A stretch of 64,000 bases of DNA from Amycolatopsis circi (GCF_003385235.1 NZ_PQIA01000022.1:1-64000); one strand, 5' to 3'. Shown: positions 8,082 to 17,115, counted from the stretch's first letter. Made by a program: numbers and translations. Notes: generated by a model from the letters alone, not told the origin.

Positions 8082-8768
8082 ATGGACGAACTGGTGTGGG
8101 AACGGCCCGAACCGCCGGCGCGCGCGGCGCCGGCGCCGCTGAGCCGCGCCCGCATCGTCGAGACCGCCTGCGCGCTGGCCGACGAAGGCGGGCTGGAAGC
8201 GGTGTCGCTGCGCAAAGTCGCGGCCGCGCTCGGCTCTGGTCCGATGCGGCTGTACGGCTACCTCGACACCAAAGAGGAACTGCTCGACCTGATGACCGAC
8301 GCCGTCTACGGCGAGATCCCGCTGCCGGACCCGGACACCGAAGGCCCCGCCGCCCTCCGCGCGCTCGCCCACGGCTGCCGCGCGGCCGTCCAGCGGCACG
8401 AGTGGTTCGCGGACCTGATCGGCGGACGCCCCGGGCTCGGACCGAACGCGCTCGCGTACCTGGAGGCGTCGCTCGCCGCCGCGGCCGGTCCGGGCCCGAT
8501 CGAGGACGCCATGATCACGGTGTTCACCGTGCACTCCTACGTGACCGGCGCGGTGCGCAGCGAGATCCGCGAACGCCGTCTCATCAGCGACACCGGCCTC
8601 GACGAGGAAGCCTGGCACCGCGCCGCCAGCCCGTACCTCAAGCGAATGTTCGACTCCGGCCGCTACCCCACCCTCCTCCGCACCGCGCGCGACGCCGTCC
8701 ACCCGGATGGCGACGCCGTCTTCGCCGCCGGCCTCGACCGGGTGCTCTCCGGACTCTCCCTCGGCTAG
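8082..8768 (+). CDS. TetR-family regulator, divergent partner of the monooxygenase
   Basis: A 228-residue TetR protein. The HTH is at about residues 24-68 (LEAVSLRKVAAALGSGPMRL, then YGYLDTKEELLDLM), with a TetR_C-type ligand domain after it. ATG 8082 follows AAGGAG. The divergent layout with an FAD monooxygenase is the classic arrangement in which the regulator represses both genes and is released by the enzyme's substrate. The ligand is unknown. Confidence 0.9.
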   Translation: MDELVWERPEPPARAAPAPLSRARIVETACALADEGGLEAVSLRKVAAALGSGPMRLYGYLDTKEELLDLMTDAVYGEIPLPDPDTEGPAALRALAHGCRAAVQRHEWFADLIGGRPGLGPNALAYLEASLAAAAGPGPIEDAMITVFTVHSYVTGAVRSEIRERRLISDTGLDEEAWHRAASPYLKRMFDSGRYPTLLRTARDAVHPDGDAVFAAGLDRVLSGLSLG

Positions 8769-8795
8769 TTACCGCTTAAGCGGCAAGATGGGCGC

Positions 8796-9539
8796 ATGGA
8801 CACCACCGCGCTGGGGCCGACCACCCGCGTGATGCACGCGATGGAACGGCTCTGGGCCGAGATCCGCCGACGGCACGCGGACGTTCCCGAAGCGATCCTC
8901 GTGCTGGCGTCGGGAACGATGGGCACCGCCACCGAGATCCACGGCCACTTCGCCCGGTCCCGCTGGCACGTCGGCGACGGCGTCGAACCTCGCGCCGAGT
9001 TCTTCCTCGGCGCGGAAGGCCTGCGGCGCGGTCCCGCCGAGATCCTCTCCACGACGCTGCACGAGGCCGCGCACGGACTCGCCGCCACGCGCGACATCGT
9101 CGACGTCAGCGACGGCCGCTACCACAACAAACGATTCGCCGCGCTCGCCGCCGAACTCGGCCTGCGAGCCGAACAGGCGGACCGGATCGGCTGGTCCGCG
9201 ACCACGGCGCTCCCCGCGACTCTCGAGGCGTACCAAGAAGAACTCTCCCGGCTCGAAGCCGCGCTGACCGTGTGGCGGCACACCGAGCAGGAGGTCGCGC
9301 GACGCGCGGTCGCGGCCCCGCCGGACGATCCGCAAGGACCGGACGAGGTGGCCGAACCGCCCGCGCCGCCGGTGGTGATCGCCCCGGTCGACGGCCGCGG
9401 CGCGCACCGCGGCGGACCGAACTACGTCGCGGCGATCTGCCGCTGCGAACCGCCCCGCCGGATCCGCGCGGCCCGGTCGATCCTGGAACTGGGGCCGATC
9501 AGCTGCACGTTGTGCTCCGAACCGTTCATCGAGGCTTGA
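8796..9539 (+). CDS. SprT-like zinc metallopeptidase-domain protein
   Basis: A 247-residue protein with a SprT-like domain. The zinc-binding motif HEAAHG (HExxH) is at about residues 89-94, followed by RYHNKRFAALAAELGL, whose His is the expected third ligand. A Pro-rich linker leads to a C-terminal region with Cys pairs (AAICRCEPP and SCTLCSEPF) that probably bind zinc. SprT/Spartan domains cut DNA-bound proteins in other systems; actinobacterial homologues of this shape are uncharacterised and frequent in accessory DNA. It is 27 nt downstream of the TetR gene. Confidence 0.82.
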   Translation: MDTTALGPTTRVMHAMERLWAEIRRRHADVPEAILVLASGTMGTATEIHGHFARSRWHVGDGVEPRAEFFLGAEGLRRGPAEILSTTLHEAAHGLAATRDIVDVSDGRYHNKRFAALAAELGLRAEQADRIGWSATTALPATLEAYQEELSRLEAALTVWRHTEQEVARRAVAAPPDDPQGPDEVAEPPAPPVVIAPVDGRGAHRGGPNYVAAICRCEPPRRIRAARSILELGPISCTLCSEPFIEA

Positions 9540-9625
9540 CCGCTGCCGCGGCGATCAGCAGTGCTTGCACTTTGCCATCACTTGGGGCTACGGTCTCGAC
9601 CGCACCGCGAGCGGAAGGAGCCGCC

Positions 9626-10432
9626 ATGTTGAGACGGGCAGCGGAGGGCGTGCTGGTCCACCAGAGCGAACTGCTCGAGAACAACGCGGTCGTCGTGCAG
9701 GGCGGGACCGGGGTGCTGCTCGTCGACCCCGGGCTCACCGGCGGCGAACTGGCGTGCCTCGCCGACGATCTGCGCGAACTCGGACAGCCCGTCGTGGCAG
9801 GCTTCGCGACGCATCCGGACTGGGATCACGCGCTCTGGCACGCCGAACTCGGCGACGTGCCCCGCTACGGCACCGCCCATTGCGCGGCCTACCTGCGGGA
9901 TCTGCTCTCGGACGCGGATTGGGAAACCCGCCTCGCCGAGGGCTTGCCGCCGGAGATCGCCGACGACGTGCCGCTGGGCCTTTTCGGCCGCGTCACCGGT
10001 CTGCCCGCCGGAACCGCGTACCTCCCCTGGGACGGCCCTCGTATCCGGATCATCGAACATCCGGCTCACGCTCCGGGCCACGCCGCGCTGCTCATCGAGG
10101 AACGCGGGGTGCTCGTCGCCGGGGACATGCTGTCCGACGTCTTGGTCCCGATGTTCGACGACACCGCCGACCCGGTCGAGGACTACCTCACCGGATTGCG
10201 GTTGCTCGAAGCCGCAGCGGCCAACGTCGAGATCCTCGTCCCCGGCCACGGATCCGTCGGAACCGATCAGACGCGTGCGCGAATCAGCCTGGACCGCGCG
10301 TATGTGCTGGCCTTGCGCGACGGCCGCGAGCCGGACGACCCGCGGATCGGTCCGTCGGCCAAGCCCGGCTGGGAGTGGGTCCGGGACCTGCACGAAGGAC
10401 AAGCCCGAAAGATTGCCAGGACAAGCGGCTGA
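9626..10432 (+). CDS. MBL-fold metallo-hydrolase
   Basis: A 268-residue metallo-beta-lactamase-fold protein. The metal motif reads THPDWDHALW (H-x-D-x-D-H variant) near residue 55, with later ligands in HAPGHAALL, the bridging Asp in VAGDMLSD, and the C-terminal His in LVPGHGSVG. These cover the complete MBL set. ATG 9626 follows GGAAGGAG. The closest known activities are lactonase, thioesterase or glyoxalase-II-like hydrolysis; the substrate cannot be told from sequence. It ends 3 nt before the convergent recombinase gene. Confidence 0.88.
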   Translation: MLRRAAEGVLVHQSELLENNAVVVQGGTGVLLVDPGLTGGELACLADDLRELGQPVVAGFATHPDWDHALWHAELGDVPRYGTAHCAAYLRDLLSDADWETRLAEGLPPEIADDVPLGLFGRVTGLPAGTAYLPWDGPRIRIIEHPAHAPGHAALLIEERGVLVAGDMLSDVLVPMFDDTADPVEDYLTGLRLLEAAAANVEILVPGHGSVGTDQTRARISLDRAYVLALRDGREPDDPRIGPSAKPGWEWVRDLHEGQARKIARTSG

Positions 10433-10435
10433 CGA

Positions 10436-11599
10436 TCAGCCGAGCCAGCCGCGATGCAGCGCCGGAGCCAGTTCGTGCGCGGCCGAGTCCCGGATCGCGT
10501 TCTCGTCGTGGAGATAGCCCTCGGTGGTCGACAACGCGGAGTGCCCGAGGTCGCGCTGCACCTGGCGCGGCGGGACCCCTCGCTCGATCGCGTGCGTCGC
10601 GTAGGAGTGGCGCGCCGAATGCGGGTGGATGGTGTCGCACAACGGCTGCAGGTGCGTCGCGACGAACCGGGCCTCGGCGGTGTCGAGCACTTCCCGCAGC
10701 CGCACGGTCTTGGGCTCCTGGCAGAACGTCGCGCACAACCGCCGCAGCAACGCCGTCACGTGCGAAACGTGCACGCGCGCGCCGGTGCTGGTGACGAACA
10801 GCGGCTCCGCCCGTTTCGCGCCGACCTGCCCGCGCAGCGCCGGGACCTGCGGCGTGACCCGGTCCGCCAGGTAGGCGTCGAGCGCGTCCGCCACCGGTGC
10901 GGCCAGCGCGACTTCGCGGTCCTTGGATCCCTTGCCGTGCACGCGAAGCACGCCGATGCCGCCCGCGGTCGGACGCCGGTAGTCGCCCAGATCGACGCCG
11001 ACGAGTTCCTCCGCGCGCACCCCGGTGCCGATCAGGATCTCGACCATCGCCCGGTCGCGCAGGCCGTTCCGGCTGTGCTCGACCAGCAGCCACGCCGCCA
11101 GCAGCAACGCCCGGCACGCGTCGAACGACCACCGCGCCGTTTGCGACGGGACGCCGGAAGGCCGGTTGAGATGCTGCGCGCGCCGGTCCACCAGCGCCGC
11201 GGGATTGTGCCCGGCAAGGCCTTCCCGCAGCAGGTACTTGCGATAGAACGCGGACACCGCCGACAGCATCCGGCCGCGCGTCGCGTCGCGGTACCCGGCC
11301 TGCGCCAGCTCGTCCAGCCACTGCTCGACGTGCTCCACCCGGACGTCGGCGAACGAGGCGAACCCGTTGCGCAGGCACCACGGCAGCCATGCGAGCGCGT
11401 CCGGATCGGTCCGTCGCGCCCGGCCGCGGCGGCGTCCCGGGTCCGGCGGCTGATAGCCGGGCACCCAGTCGAGCGGGATGCCGAGATCGGTCGCGTACGC
11501 GACGCGGGTGTTGAGCGAGGCGTACACGCGCAGGAACTCGGCGAACCGCTCCCGCGCGTCCTTGCCCGCTCCCCCGGCATCGGTGAGCGCCAGCGTCAT
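10436..11599 (-). CDS. tyrosine recombinase (phage-integrase family), intact
   Basis: A 387-residue tyrosine recombinase. The N-terminal SAM-like core-binding region is about residues 15-130 and the catalytic domain about 165-375. Catalytic residues are all visible: Arg in GTGVRAEELVG, Lys in VHGKGSKDRE, HxxR in HPHSARHSYATH, the later His in DLGHSALSTTEGY and Tyr in that same segment. The ATG at 11599 overlaps the stop of the upstream TetR gene by 4 nt (ATGA). No tRNA or direct repeat was found beside it. It could be a stand-alone integron- or Xer-like enzyme or the relic of an element. Confidence 0.9.
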   Translation of the reverse strand: MTLALTDAGGAGKDARERFAEFLRVYASLNTRVAYATDLGIPLDWVPGYQPPDPGRRRGRARRTDPDALAWLPWCLRNGFASFADVRVEHVEQWLDELAQAGYRDATRGRMLSAVSAFYRKYLLREGLAGHNPAALVDRRAQHLNRPSGVPSQTARWSFDACRALLLAAWLLVEHSRNGLRDRAMVEILIGTGVRAEELVGVDLGDYRRPTAGGIGVLRVHGKGSKDREVALAAPVADALDAYLADRVTPQVPALRGQVGAKRAEPLFVTSTGARVHVSHVTALLRRLCATFCQEPKTVRLREVLDTAEARFVATHLQPLCDTIHPHSARHSYATHAIERGVPPRQVQRDLGHSALSTTEGYLHDENAIRDSAAHELAPALHRGWLG

Positions 11600-12291
11600 G
11601 CGCGCCCGCCCGGATACAGCGCGGCGACCCCGGCGAGCACGAGATCGATCCCGGCGAGGAACTGCTCCCGGTCGTCGTGCTCGCGCATCTGGCCCGCCAT
11701 CGCCCGGGTGATCTCGTACTCCTCGGGATCCAGGTCGTCCCACGCTTCCGCCGTCGCGGCAAGGAATTCGGCCCGGTCCGCGTCCGGTTCGGCGACCTGG
11801 CTGTTCGCCGCGTTCTGCCCGGCCGCGCCCAGGACGTAGTGCATCAGCACCGACGTCGCGGTGAACCAGTGCTCCTCGGGCACGCCGAGCGCGCGGACCC
11901 GGCGGCCGAGGCTTTCGAGGATCCGCGGCGTCACCGGCCCGCCCGGGCTGCGGGACAACTGCAGCAGAAGCTGCGCGGCCAGCCACGGATGCGCGTCGAT
12001 CGCCGAAAACAGCCCGAGCGCGACCGCGTGCACCTCTTCGCGCGGCGAACCGGCGCACTCCGCCGCCAAGGCGTCCGCCACCACCGCGTCGGTCGCGGCG
12101 GCGAGCAGCTCACCCTTGTTCGCGACGTGCCAGTAGATCGCCCCGGGCCCGGTCGCGAGCCGCTCGGTGAGCACCCGGAACGTCAGGCCGTTCTCTCCGG
12201 CCGCGTCCAGCAGTTCCACCGCAGCCTCGACAATGCGCTCCCGAGAGAGCGCCTCCGTGCGCCGCTGTGCCCGGCGCGTCCCCGTAGCCAT
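11596..12291 (-). CDS. TetR-family regulator co-transcribed with the recombinase
   Basis: A 231-residue TetR protein with HTH at about residues 30-70 (LTFRVLTERLATGPGAIYWH followed by VANKGELL) and a TetR_C-type C-terminal domain. ATG 12291 (MATGTRRAQRR) is chosen because residues upstream of it overlap the divergent promoter and palindrome. It is divergent from the FAD monooxygenase at 12371 and its stop overlaps the recombinase start, so the recombinase should be expressed with it. Confidence 0.9.
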   Translation of the reverse strand: MATGTRRAQRRTEALSRERIVEAAVELLDAAGENGLTFRVLTERLATGPGAIYWHVANKGELLAAATDAVVADALAAECAGSPREEVHAVALGLFSAIDAHPWLAAQLLLQLSRSPGGPVTPRILESLGRRVRALGVPEEHWFTATSVLMHYVLGAAGQNAANSQVAEPDADRAEFLAATAEAWDDLDPEEYEITRAMAGQMREHDDREQFLAGIDLVLAGVAALYPGGRA

Positions 12292-12316
12292 GCGCCCATC
12301 TTGACACATCTGGAGT

Positions 12317-12337
12317 GCCGTTCCAATATGGAATGGC
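12317..12337. promoter_or_regulatory. palindromic operator between tetR and monooxygenase
   Basis: Arms GCCGTTCCA and TGGAATGGC flank ATA and pair at 8 of 9 positions. The site sits in the 79-nt divergent spacer between TetR (12291) and the monooxygenase (12371). Its sequence is unrelated to the sites at 8014-8043, so the two similar modules should be independently controlled. Confidence 0.65.
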
Positions 12338-12370
12338 GTACCAGAACTCTCGCTTTGAAGGAGCCGTGTC

Positions 12371-13492
12371 ATGAACACACCCGTCACGATCGTCGGCGCC
12401 GGGCTCGGCGGTCTCACGCTCGCCCGCGTCCTGCACGTCCACGGGATCCCCGCCGCGGTCTACGAAGCCGAACCCTCCCCGACCTCGCGCGCTCAGGGCG
12501 GCCTGCTCGACATCCACGACTACAACGGTCAGCTCGCTGTCGACGCCGCCGGGCTGTCCGCCGAATTCCGCACCTTGATCCTGGAAGGGAGACAAGAACT
12601 CCGGTTGTTGAGCCCGGACGGGACGGTGCTGTTCAAACAACCCGACGACGGCACCGGCGGCCGACCCGAAGTCCACCGCGGCGAGCTGCGGCAGCTGCTC
12701 ATCGACTCGCTGCCGGAGGGCACTGTCCACTGGGGACACAAGGTCAGCGGCGCGCGAGCCTTGGCGCAGGGCTACGAGGTCGCTTTCGCCGACGGAAGCA
12801 CGGTCACCGCGAACCTGCTGGTCGGCGCGGACGGAGCCTGGTCGAAGGTGCGGCCGCTGCTGACCTCGGCGAAGCCGGAGTACACCGGCACGGCATCCGT
12901 CGAGACCTTCGTCCACGACTCCGACCGCCGGTTCCCTGCCACGGCGGAAGCAGTCGGCGGCGGGATGCTGCTGGCGCTCGCGCCCGGCCACGGCATCACG
13001 GCACACCGCGAGCGAGACGGAATCCTGCACGCCTACATCGGGCTCGCCCGGTCGCTGGACTGGTTCGACGGCATCGGCTTCGCCGACCCAGCCGCCGCGA
13101 CCGCCCGCATCGCGGCGGAGTTCGAGGACTGGTCGACCGCGCTGACCACGCTGATCACCGAAAGCGACACCGCGCCGCGCTTGCGGCCGCACTACGGCCT
13201 GCCGATCGGGCACCGGTGGGAGCGGGTGCCGGGCGTGACCCTGATCGGCGACGCCGCGCACCTCGCCCCGCCGAACGGCGAAGGCGCGAACCTGGCCATG
13301 CTCGACGGCGCCGAACTCGGAATCGCGCTCGCCGCCCGACCCGACGACGTCGAGGCCGCGCTCGCCGAGTACGAGCAGGCGATGTTCCCGCGCGGCGAGG
13401 AAACCGCCGCCGAGGGCGCGCACCTGCAACGGCAGATGTTCGGTCCCGACGCACCGCACGGCCTGCTCGCCGAGTTCGTCGCCGGGACCTAG
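12371..13492 (+). CDS. FAD-dependent monooxygenase (TetX-like)
   Basis: A 373-residue flavoprotein of the same class as the one at 6862. The GxGxxG motif is VGAGLGGLTLARVL at residues 8-21; the second FAD motif is LIGDAAHLAPPNGEGANLAM near 292-311. The conserved VGADGAWSKVRPLL motif is near residue 153. The ATG follows GAAGGAGCC. The divergent TetR and 21-bp palindrome suggest substrate-induced expression. Aromatic or antibiotic hydroxylation is the family expectation. Confidence 0.9.
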   Translation: MNTPVTIVGAGLGGLTLARVLHVHGIPAAVYEAEPSPTSRAQGGLLDIHDYNGQLAVDAAGLSAEFRTLILEGRQELRLLSPDGTVLFKQPDDGTGGRPEVHRGELRQLLIDSLPEGTVHWGHKVSGARALAQGYEVAFADGSTVTANLLVGADGAWSKVRPLLTSAKPEYTGTASVETFVHDSDRRFPATAEAVGGGMLLALAPGHGITAHRERDGILHAYIGLARSLDWFDGIGFADPAAATARIAAEFEDWSTALTTLITESDTAPRLRPHYGLPIGHRWERVPGVTLIGDAAHLAPPNGEGANLAMLDGAELGIALAARPDDVEAALAEYEQAMFPRGEETAAEGAHLQRQMFGPDAPHGLLAEFVAGT

Positions 13493-13524
13493 GCCTGCCC
13501 GGTCAGGTCCGTGAGGGAATCAGC

Positions 13525-13581
13525 GGTCCGTGAAGGGCTCCTTGAGGGAATTAGATTCCCTCAAGGAGCCCTTCACGGACC
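13525..13581. terminator. 26-bp perfect hairpin (intergenic palindromic repeat / terminator)
   Basis: A 26-nt left arm beginning GGTCCGTGAAGGG and its exact complement are separated by TTAGA. There is no T-run. A related hairpin with the same outer arms (GTCCGTGA...TCACGGAC) is at 46626-46680, so this is probably a member of a dispersed family used as a transcription stop. It lies downstream of the monooxygenase. Confidence 0.8.
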
Positions 13582-13875
13582 GAAACTCGCCCGCAGCGAC
13601 GCGGACAGCGCGCGGGCCTCGTGCTCGGTCTCGTGCGGCACGCCGTTGACCCGCCGCTGCGTCAGCCGGGCGATCCGGCGTCCTCCGAGCCAGATCGGCG
13701 TGGCTTTGGCTCATTCGGCCCCGGCGCGCGTTCCTGCGTCGGCACCGCTCCGGTCAACCTGCAGCTGCGCACGCTCTTCGGCTGCTTGCGGGACAACGGG
13801 ACCACGTTGACTCTGGCTGGCTGCCCGGGCTGGGAAGACACCGCGACCCTGCGCGGGCTGACCTCACGCAGACGA
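13582..13875. other. 294-nt spacer with a possible gene remnant
   Basis: No complete gene is supported. On the minus strand a 43-codon open stretch between two stops (about 13573-13702) reads protein-like (PIWLGGRRIARLTQRRVNG and onward) and ends inside the hairpin, but has no start and no recognised family. It may be the 3' end of a deleted gene. Confidence 0.4.
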
Positions 13876-15024
13876 TCACGGCTGGGCGGGCGCCTTCAGC
13901 GGTCCATGACGCGGCGATTTCGCCGCAGCCGCCAACATCCCGGCAGCGACGGCCGCGGAGCCGACACCGAACAGCGGCGCGAGCGGCAACGGCAGCACGC
14001 CCACCGCCAGCGAACCGAGCCCGAATCCGCACGCTTGTACGGTGAACGACAGCGAAAACCCTGCCGACCGGCGATTCTTCGGCAGCAGCCGCTGAAGGTT
14101 GACCGAGGTCGCGGCCACCAACGGCCCGGTACACCCGCCGATCACCGTCAGCGAGCCCACCAGTCCGGGCCAGCCCAGGTCCGCGGCGAGCGCGAGCCCG
14201 CCGGCGGCCAGACCGGCGAGGAACAGCCGCGGGTCGCCCGTCTTCCCTCGCCACGCACAGAGTGCGCTGCCCGCGATACTGGCCCCGCTCAGCACCCCGA
14301 TCACCACCGGCGCGGCCGCATCGGGCGCGCCGAGGCGATGGACCAGAGGCAACGGCGCCACCTCGATCGTCGACAGCAGCAGCCCGACGGTGAACGCACA
14401 GCACAGCCACGGGAGGTAGATGGTCAGCGGCGGGACATCCTCGGCGACCTCGGCCCGTTGGTGCGCCCTCACGCGGCGCGGGACCAGGACCGCGGCCAGC
14501 AGGCATACTGCGGTCATGGCGGCCAGCGGCAGCAGCGGTCCGGCCAGAGCGAGCAGGGCAACCAGCACCGGCCCGCCGACCAGGGCGCATTCGAGGATGA
14601 CCGCGTCGACCGACACGGCCCTCGGCAGCAGTTCGTCGTCGACCGTGTCGGCCAACAGCGTCCGAAAACCGCCGGACGACGCGCCCGCCGCAGCGCCGGG
14701 CAACACCACGAGCACGAGCAGCACGGCGTTCGGCATGCGCATAGCGGCAGCACCGGTGAGCAGGGCGAATCCGGTGGCGGCCAGCAGCAGCAAGGCGGTC
14801 AGGCCGCGTGCCGCGCCGACGCGGTCCAGCCACCGCGCCAGCGGGACCGCACCGGCCATCTCGGCGCCGACGTAGACCGACATCAGGACGCCGCCGAGCC
14901 GATACGACCCGGAGGCGGCCGTGGTCAGCAGCGTGAACGCGAGCGGCGCCATGGTCGTCGGCAGCCGGGCGAACTGGACGCCCGCCGACCAGCGCCAGTA
15001 CGCCCGATGAGTGAACAACGACAT
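13876..15024 (-). CDS. MFS transporter divergent from an ArsR-type regulator
   Basis: A 382-residue major-facilitator protein with about 12 hydrophobic segments spread through its length. The start MSLFTHRAYWRWSAG at ATG 15024 is typical of actinobacterial MFS proteins paired with DUF5937 ArsR regulators; the upstream in-frame extension overlaps the divergent promoter. The loop DRVGAARG between helices 2 and 3 corresponds to the MFS motif A region. It is probably an exporter whose expression is repressed by the gene at 15095. A decayed copy of the same pair lies at 43.8-44.5 kb. Confidence 0.88.
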   Translation of the reverse strand: MSLFTHRAYWRWSAGVQFARLPTTMAPLAFTLLTTAASGSYRLGGVLMSVYVGAEMAGAVPLARWLDRVGAARGLTALLLLAATGFALLTGAAAMRMPNAVLLVLVVLPGAAAGASSGGFRTLLADTVDDELLPRAVSVDAVILECALVGGPVLVALLALAGPLLPLAAMTAVCLLAAVLVPRRVRAHQRAEVAEDVPPLTIYLPWLCCAFTVGLLLSTIEVAPLPLVHRLGAPDAAAPVVIGVLSGASIAGSALCAWRGKTGDPRLFLAGLAAGGLALAADLGWPGLVGSLTVIGGCTGPLVAATSVNLQRLLPKNRRSAGFSLSFTVQACGFGLGSLAVGVLPLPLAPLFGVGSAAVAAGMLAAAAKSPRHGPLKAPAQP

Positions 15025-15062
15025 GCGAATACGCTCGCTGGACCCCCTGATACGGCATAGTG

Positions 15063-15080
15063 ATTCGGGTGCAACCGAAT
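15063..15080. promoter_or_regulatory. palindromic operator between MFS and ArsR genes
   Basis: ATTCGG and CCGAAT form perfect 6-bp arms around GTGCAA in the 70-nt divergent spacer. The position covers both promoters. Binding by the ArsR-type protein is inferred. Confidence 0.55.
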
Positions 15081-15094
15081 GTTGTGAGCCGGTC

Positions 15095-16048
15095 GTGATC
15101 GAGCTGGCCATGACCGCGGCGGGCAGCCAACGCATCCGGTTCGCGATCTCGCCGCTGGAGGAAGTGCTCGGCGCGGTGCAGACCCTGCTGGGCGTCCGCG
15201 GACATCCGATCCACCTGCCGTGGGTGTCCAGCGCTCCCGCCCTCGACGACCTCGGCGTCCCCGAGCTGGCAGCGGTGCTGAGCGCCCGGCACTACATCAC
15301 AGAGTTCTTGAGCCCTCCGCCGGACGGCCCGGAAACGACCGCGGAAACACAGCTCGACACCGTTCGCGCCACCCCGCCACGCCAGGTCGCACTGGAACTG
15401 GCGATGGTCGACGCCGACCTGAGCGGCCTGCCCGACGACCCGGCGACCGCACGGGATCTGCTTGCCGACCAACTCGAGACCGTCTGGAACGCGCTGCTCG
15501 CGCCGGCTTGGCCCACGCTGCGCGAACTGCTCGCCGCCGACATCGCACACCGGACGAGACTGCTCGGCGAGGGCGGGCTCGCCAAAGCGCTGGCCGAACT
15601 GCACCCGCAGGTACGACTGGCCGAAACGTCCATCCTCGTCGACGTCCAATCCCGGGAACGGCTGGACATCGACGCACGCGGGCTGCTGCTCATCCCGGCG
15701 GTGTTCGCGTGGCCGAACGTCGGGGTGGTGACCGTGCCGCCGTGGCAGCCTGCCCTGCTGTATCCCGCCCGCGGCGTCGCGTCGCTGTGGGCTCCGCCGA
15801 CGGAACCTCCGGATCCGCTGACCAACCTCATCGGCCGGACCCGCGCACTCCTGCTTGCCCGGTTGGACCAGCCCTCGCCAACCGTCGACCTCGCCCAGCA
15901 ACTGCGCCTCGCGCCAGCAACCGTGTCCGCGCACCTGACCACATTGCGCGCAGCCGGACTGCTGACCAGCGACCGCAACCGGCACCGCGTGCTCTACCGC
16001 CGCACCGCCCTGGGCGACGCGCTGCTTCAGACCAGGTCGCCTCAGTAA
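15095..16048 (+). CDS. ArsR-family regulator with DUF5937 N-terminal domain
   Basis: A 317-residue regulator. The first 240 residues match DUF5937 (FAISPLEEVLGAVQTLLG near the start, RGVASLWAPP near residue 225). The C-terminal winged HTH spans about residues 245-310 with SPTVDLAQQLRLAPATVSAH as its helix-turn-helix, then LTTLRAAGLLTSDRNRHRVL. GTG 15095 gives the usual family start (VIELAMT); an upstream GTG at 15011 would cross the operator. It lacks the metal-binding Cys set of classical ArsR. It probably senses a compound exported by the divergent MFS. Confidence 0.88.
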   Translation: MIELAMTAAGSQRIRFAISPLEEVLGAVQTLLGVRGHPIHLPWVSSAPALDDLGVPELAAVLSARHYITEFLSPPPDGPETTAETQLDTVRATPPRQVALELAMVDADLSGLPDDPATARDLLADQLETVWNALLAPAWPTLRELLAADIAHRTRLLGEGGLAKALAELHPQVRLAETSILVDVQSRERLDIDARGLLLIPAVFAWPNVGVVTVPPWQPALLYPARGVASLWAPPTEPPDPLTNLIGRTRALLLARLDQPSPTVDLAQQLRLAPATVSAHLTTLRAAGLLTSDRNRHRVLYRRTALGDALLQTRSPQ

Positions 16049-16311
16049 CGTGGTTCGAGCCGCAGGTCTCGGACGTCGGGCCTGACCGTCCAGTCACCGA
16101 AAACCGGACCAGGCACTACGCGCCGCCCATGCTTCGCTGCCGGAGCCGACCTTTCGCCGGAACTCATCGAGTGCCTCGGATCCACCCCGACGCTCCGAGG
16201 CACGTCAGACTGAGACGGGTCGTCACCCCCCGGCTTCCACCCCGAGACGCCTGGCCTACCCGTGGCCCACCCTCGAGCATTCTGCAGCAGCGCTGGTTGA
16301 CGACCGTCCGC

Positions 16312-17115
16312 CTAGGTGCCCGATGCGGTCGTTGCGGTGCCGCCGTCGACCGGGACGATGGCGCCCGTCAGGTACGACCCGGCCCGGCTGGCGAGAAACA
16401 CGGCGACGCCTGCCATGTCGTCGTCGCGGCCGAGCCTGCGCAGCGGGGCCTTCGCCGCGATCGTGTCGCCGATGGCGTCGATCGTGTCCGCCATCATCTG
16501 CGACGGGAACACTCCCGGGGCTACCGCGTTCACCGTGATGTGCTGTGGGCCCAGTTCCCGGGCAAGGACCCTGGTGAGTTGATGGAGCGCCGCTTTGCTG
16601 CTGGCGTACGAGTAGTTGGGCGCCTCGGCGACGTGGACGGCGGCGATACTGCCGATGTTGATGATGCGCGCGGGATCGTCGGCGGCACCCGCCCTGCGCA
16701 GCGCGGGCAGCAGCGCCTGCACCAGCCAGAACGGCGACTTGAGGTTGAGGTCGAGCACCGCGTCCCAGGCCTCGGCCGGGAACGTCTCCAACGGCTCGCG
16801 CCACATCGCTCCCGCGTTGTTGACGAGGATGTCCAGCCGTTCCGAGCGGGCCGTGACCAGATCAGCGAGGCGCTGACACTCGTCGTGCCTCGACAGATCG
16901 GCGGGGAATGCCTGCACGTCGCCGAATTCGGACAGCAGACGCTGAGCCTCCGCGCACGCGTCTGCCTTGCGTGAGCAGACAATGACGCGGGCGCCAGCCT
17001 GCAGCAAGCCGCGCGCGATCATCATCCCGATGCCCCTGGTGCCGCCAGTGACAAGTGCGTGCTTCCCGCTCAGATCGAACAGGTCAGAGTGTGTGGTGAA
17101 CTGGTTGTCCGCCAT
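16312..17115 (-). CDS. short-chain dehydrogenase/reductase
   Basis: A 267-residue classical SDR. The cofactor motif is VTGGTRGIG (TGxxxGIG) near residue 20, with an Arg/Lys pair after beta-2 (CSRKAD) favouring NADP(H). NNAG is near residue 100, the catalytic Ser in NIGSIAAV, and Tyr/Lys in YSYASSKAA. ATG 17115 (MADNQF) follows AAAGGACCG. The long open frame upstream is not part of the enzyme. Substrate unknown; gluconate or 3-oxoacyl reductases are the nearest general types. Confidence 0.9.
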   Translation of the reverse strand: MADNQFTTHSDLFDLSGKHALVTGGTRGIGMMIARGLLQAGARVIVCSRKADACAEAQRLLSEFGDVQAFPADLSRHDECQRLADLVTARSERLDILVNNAGAMWREPLETFPAEAWDAVLDLNLKSPFWLVQALLPALRRAGAADDPARIINIGSIAAVHVAEAPNYSYASSKAALHQLTRVLARELGPQHITVNAVAPGVFPSQMMADTIDAIGDTIAAKAPLRRLGRDDDMAGVAVFLASRAGSYLTGAIVPVDGGTATTASGT

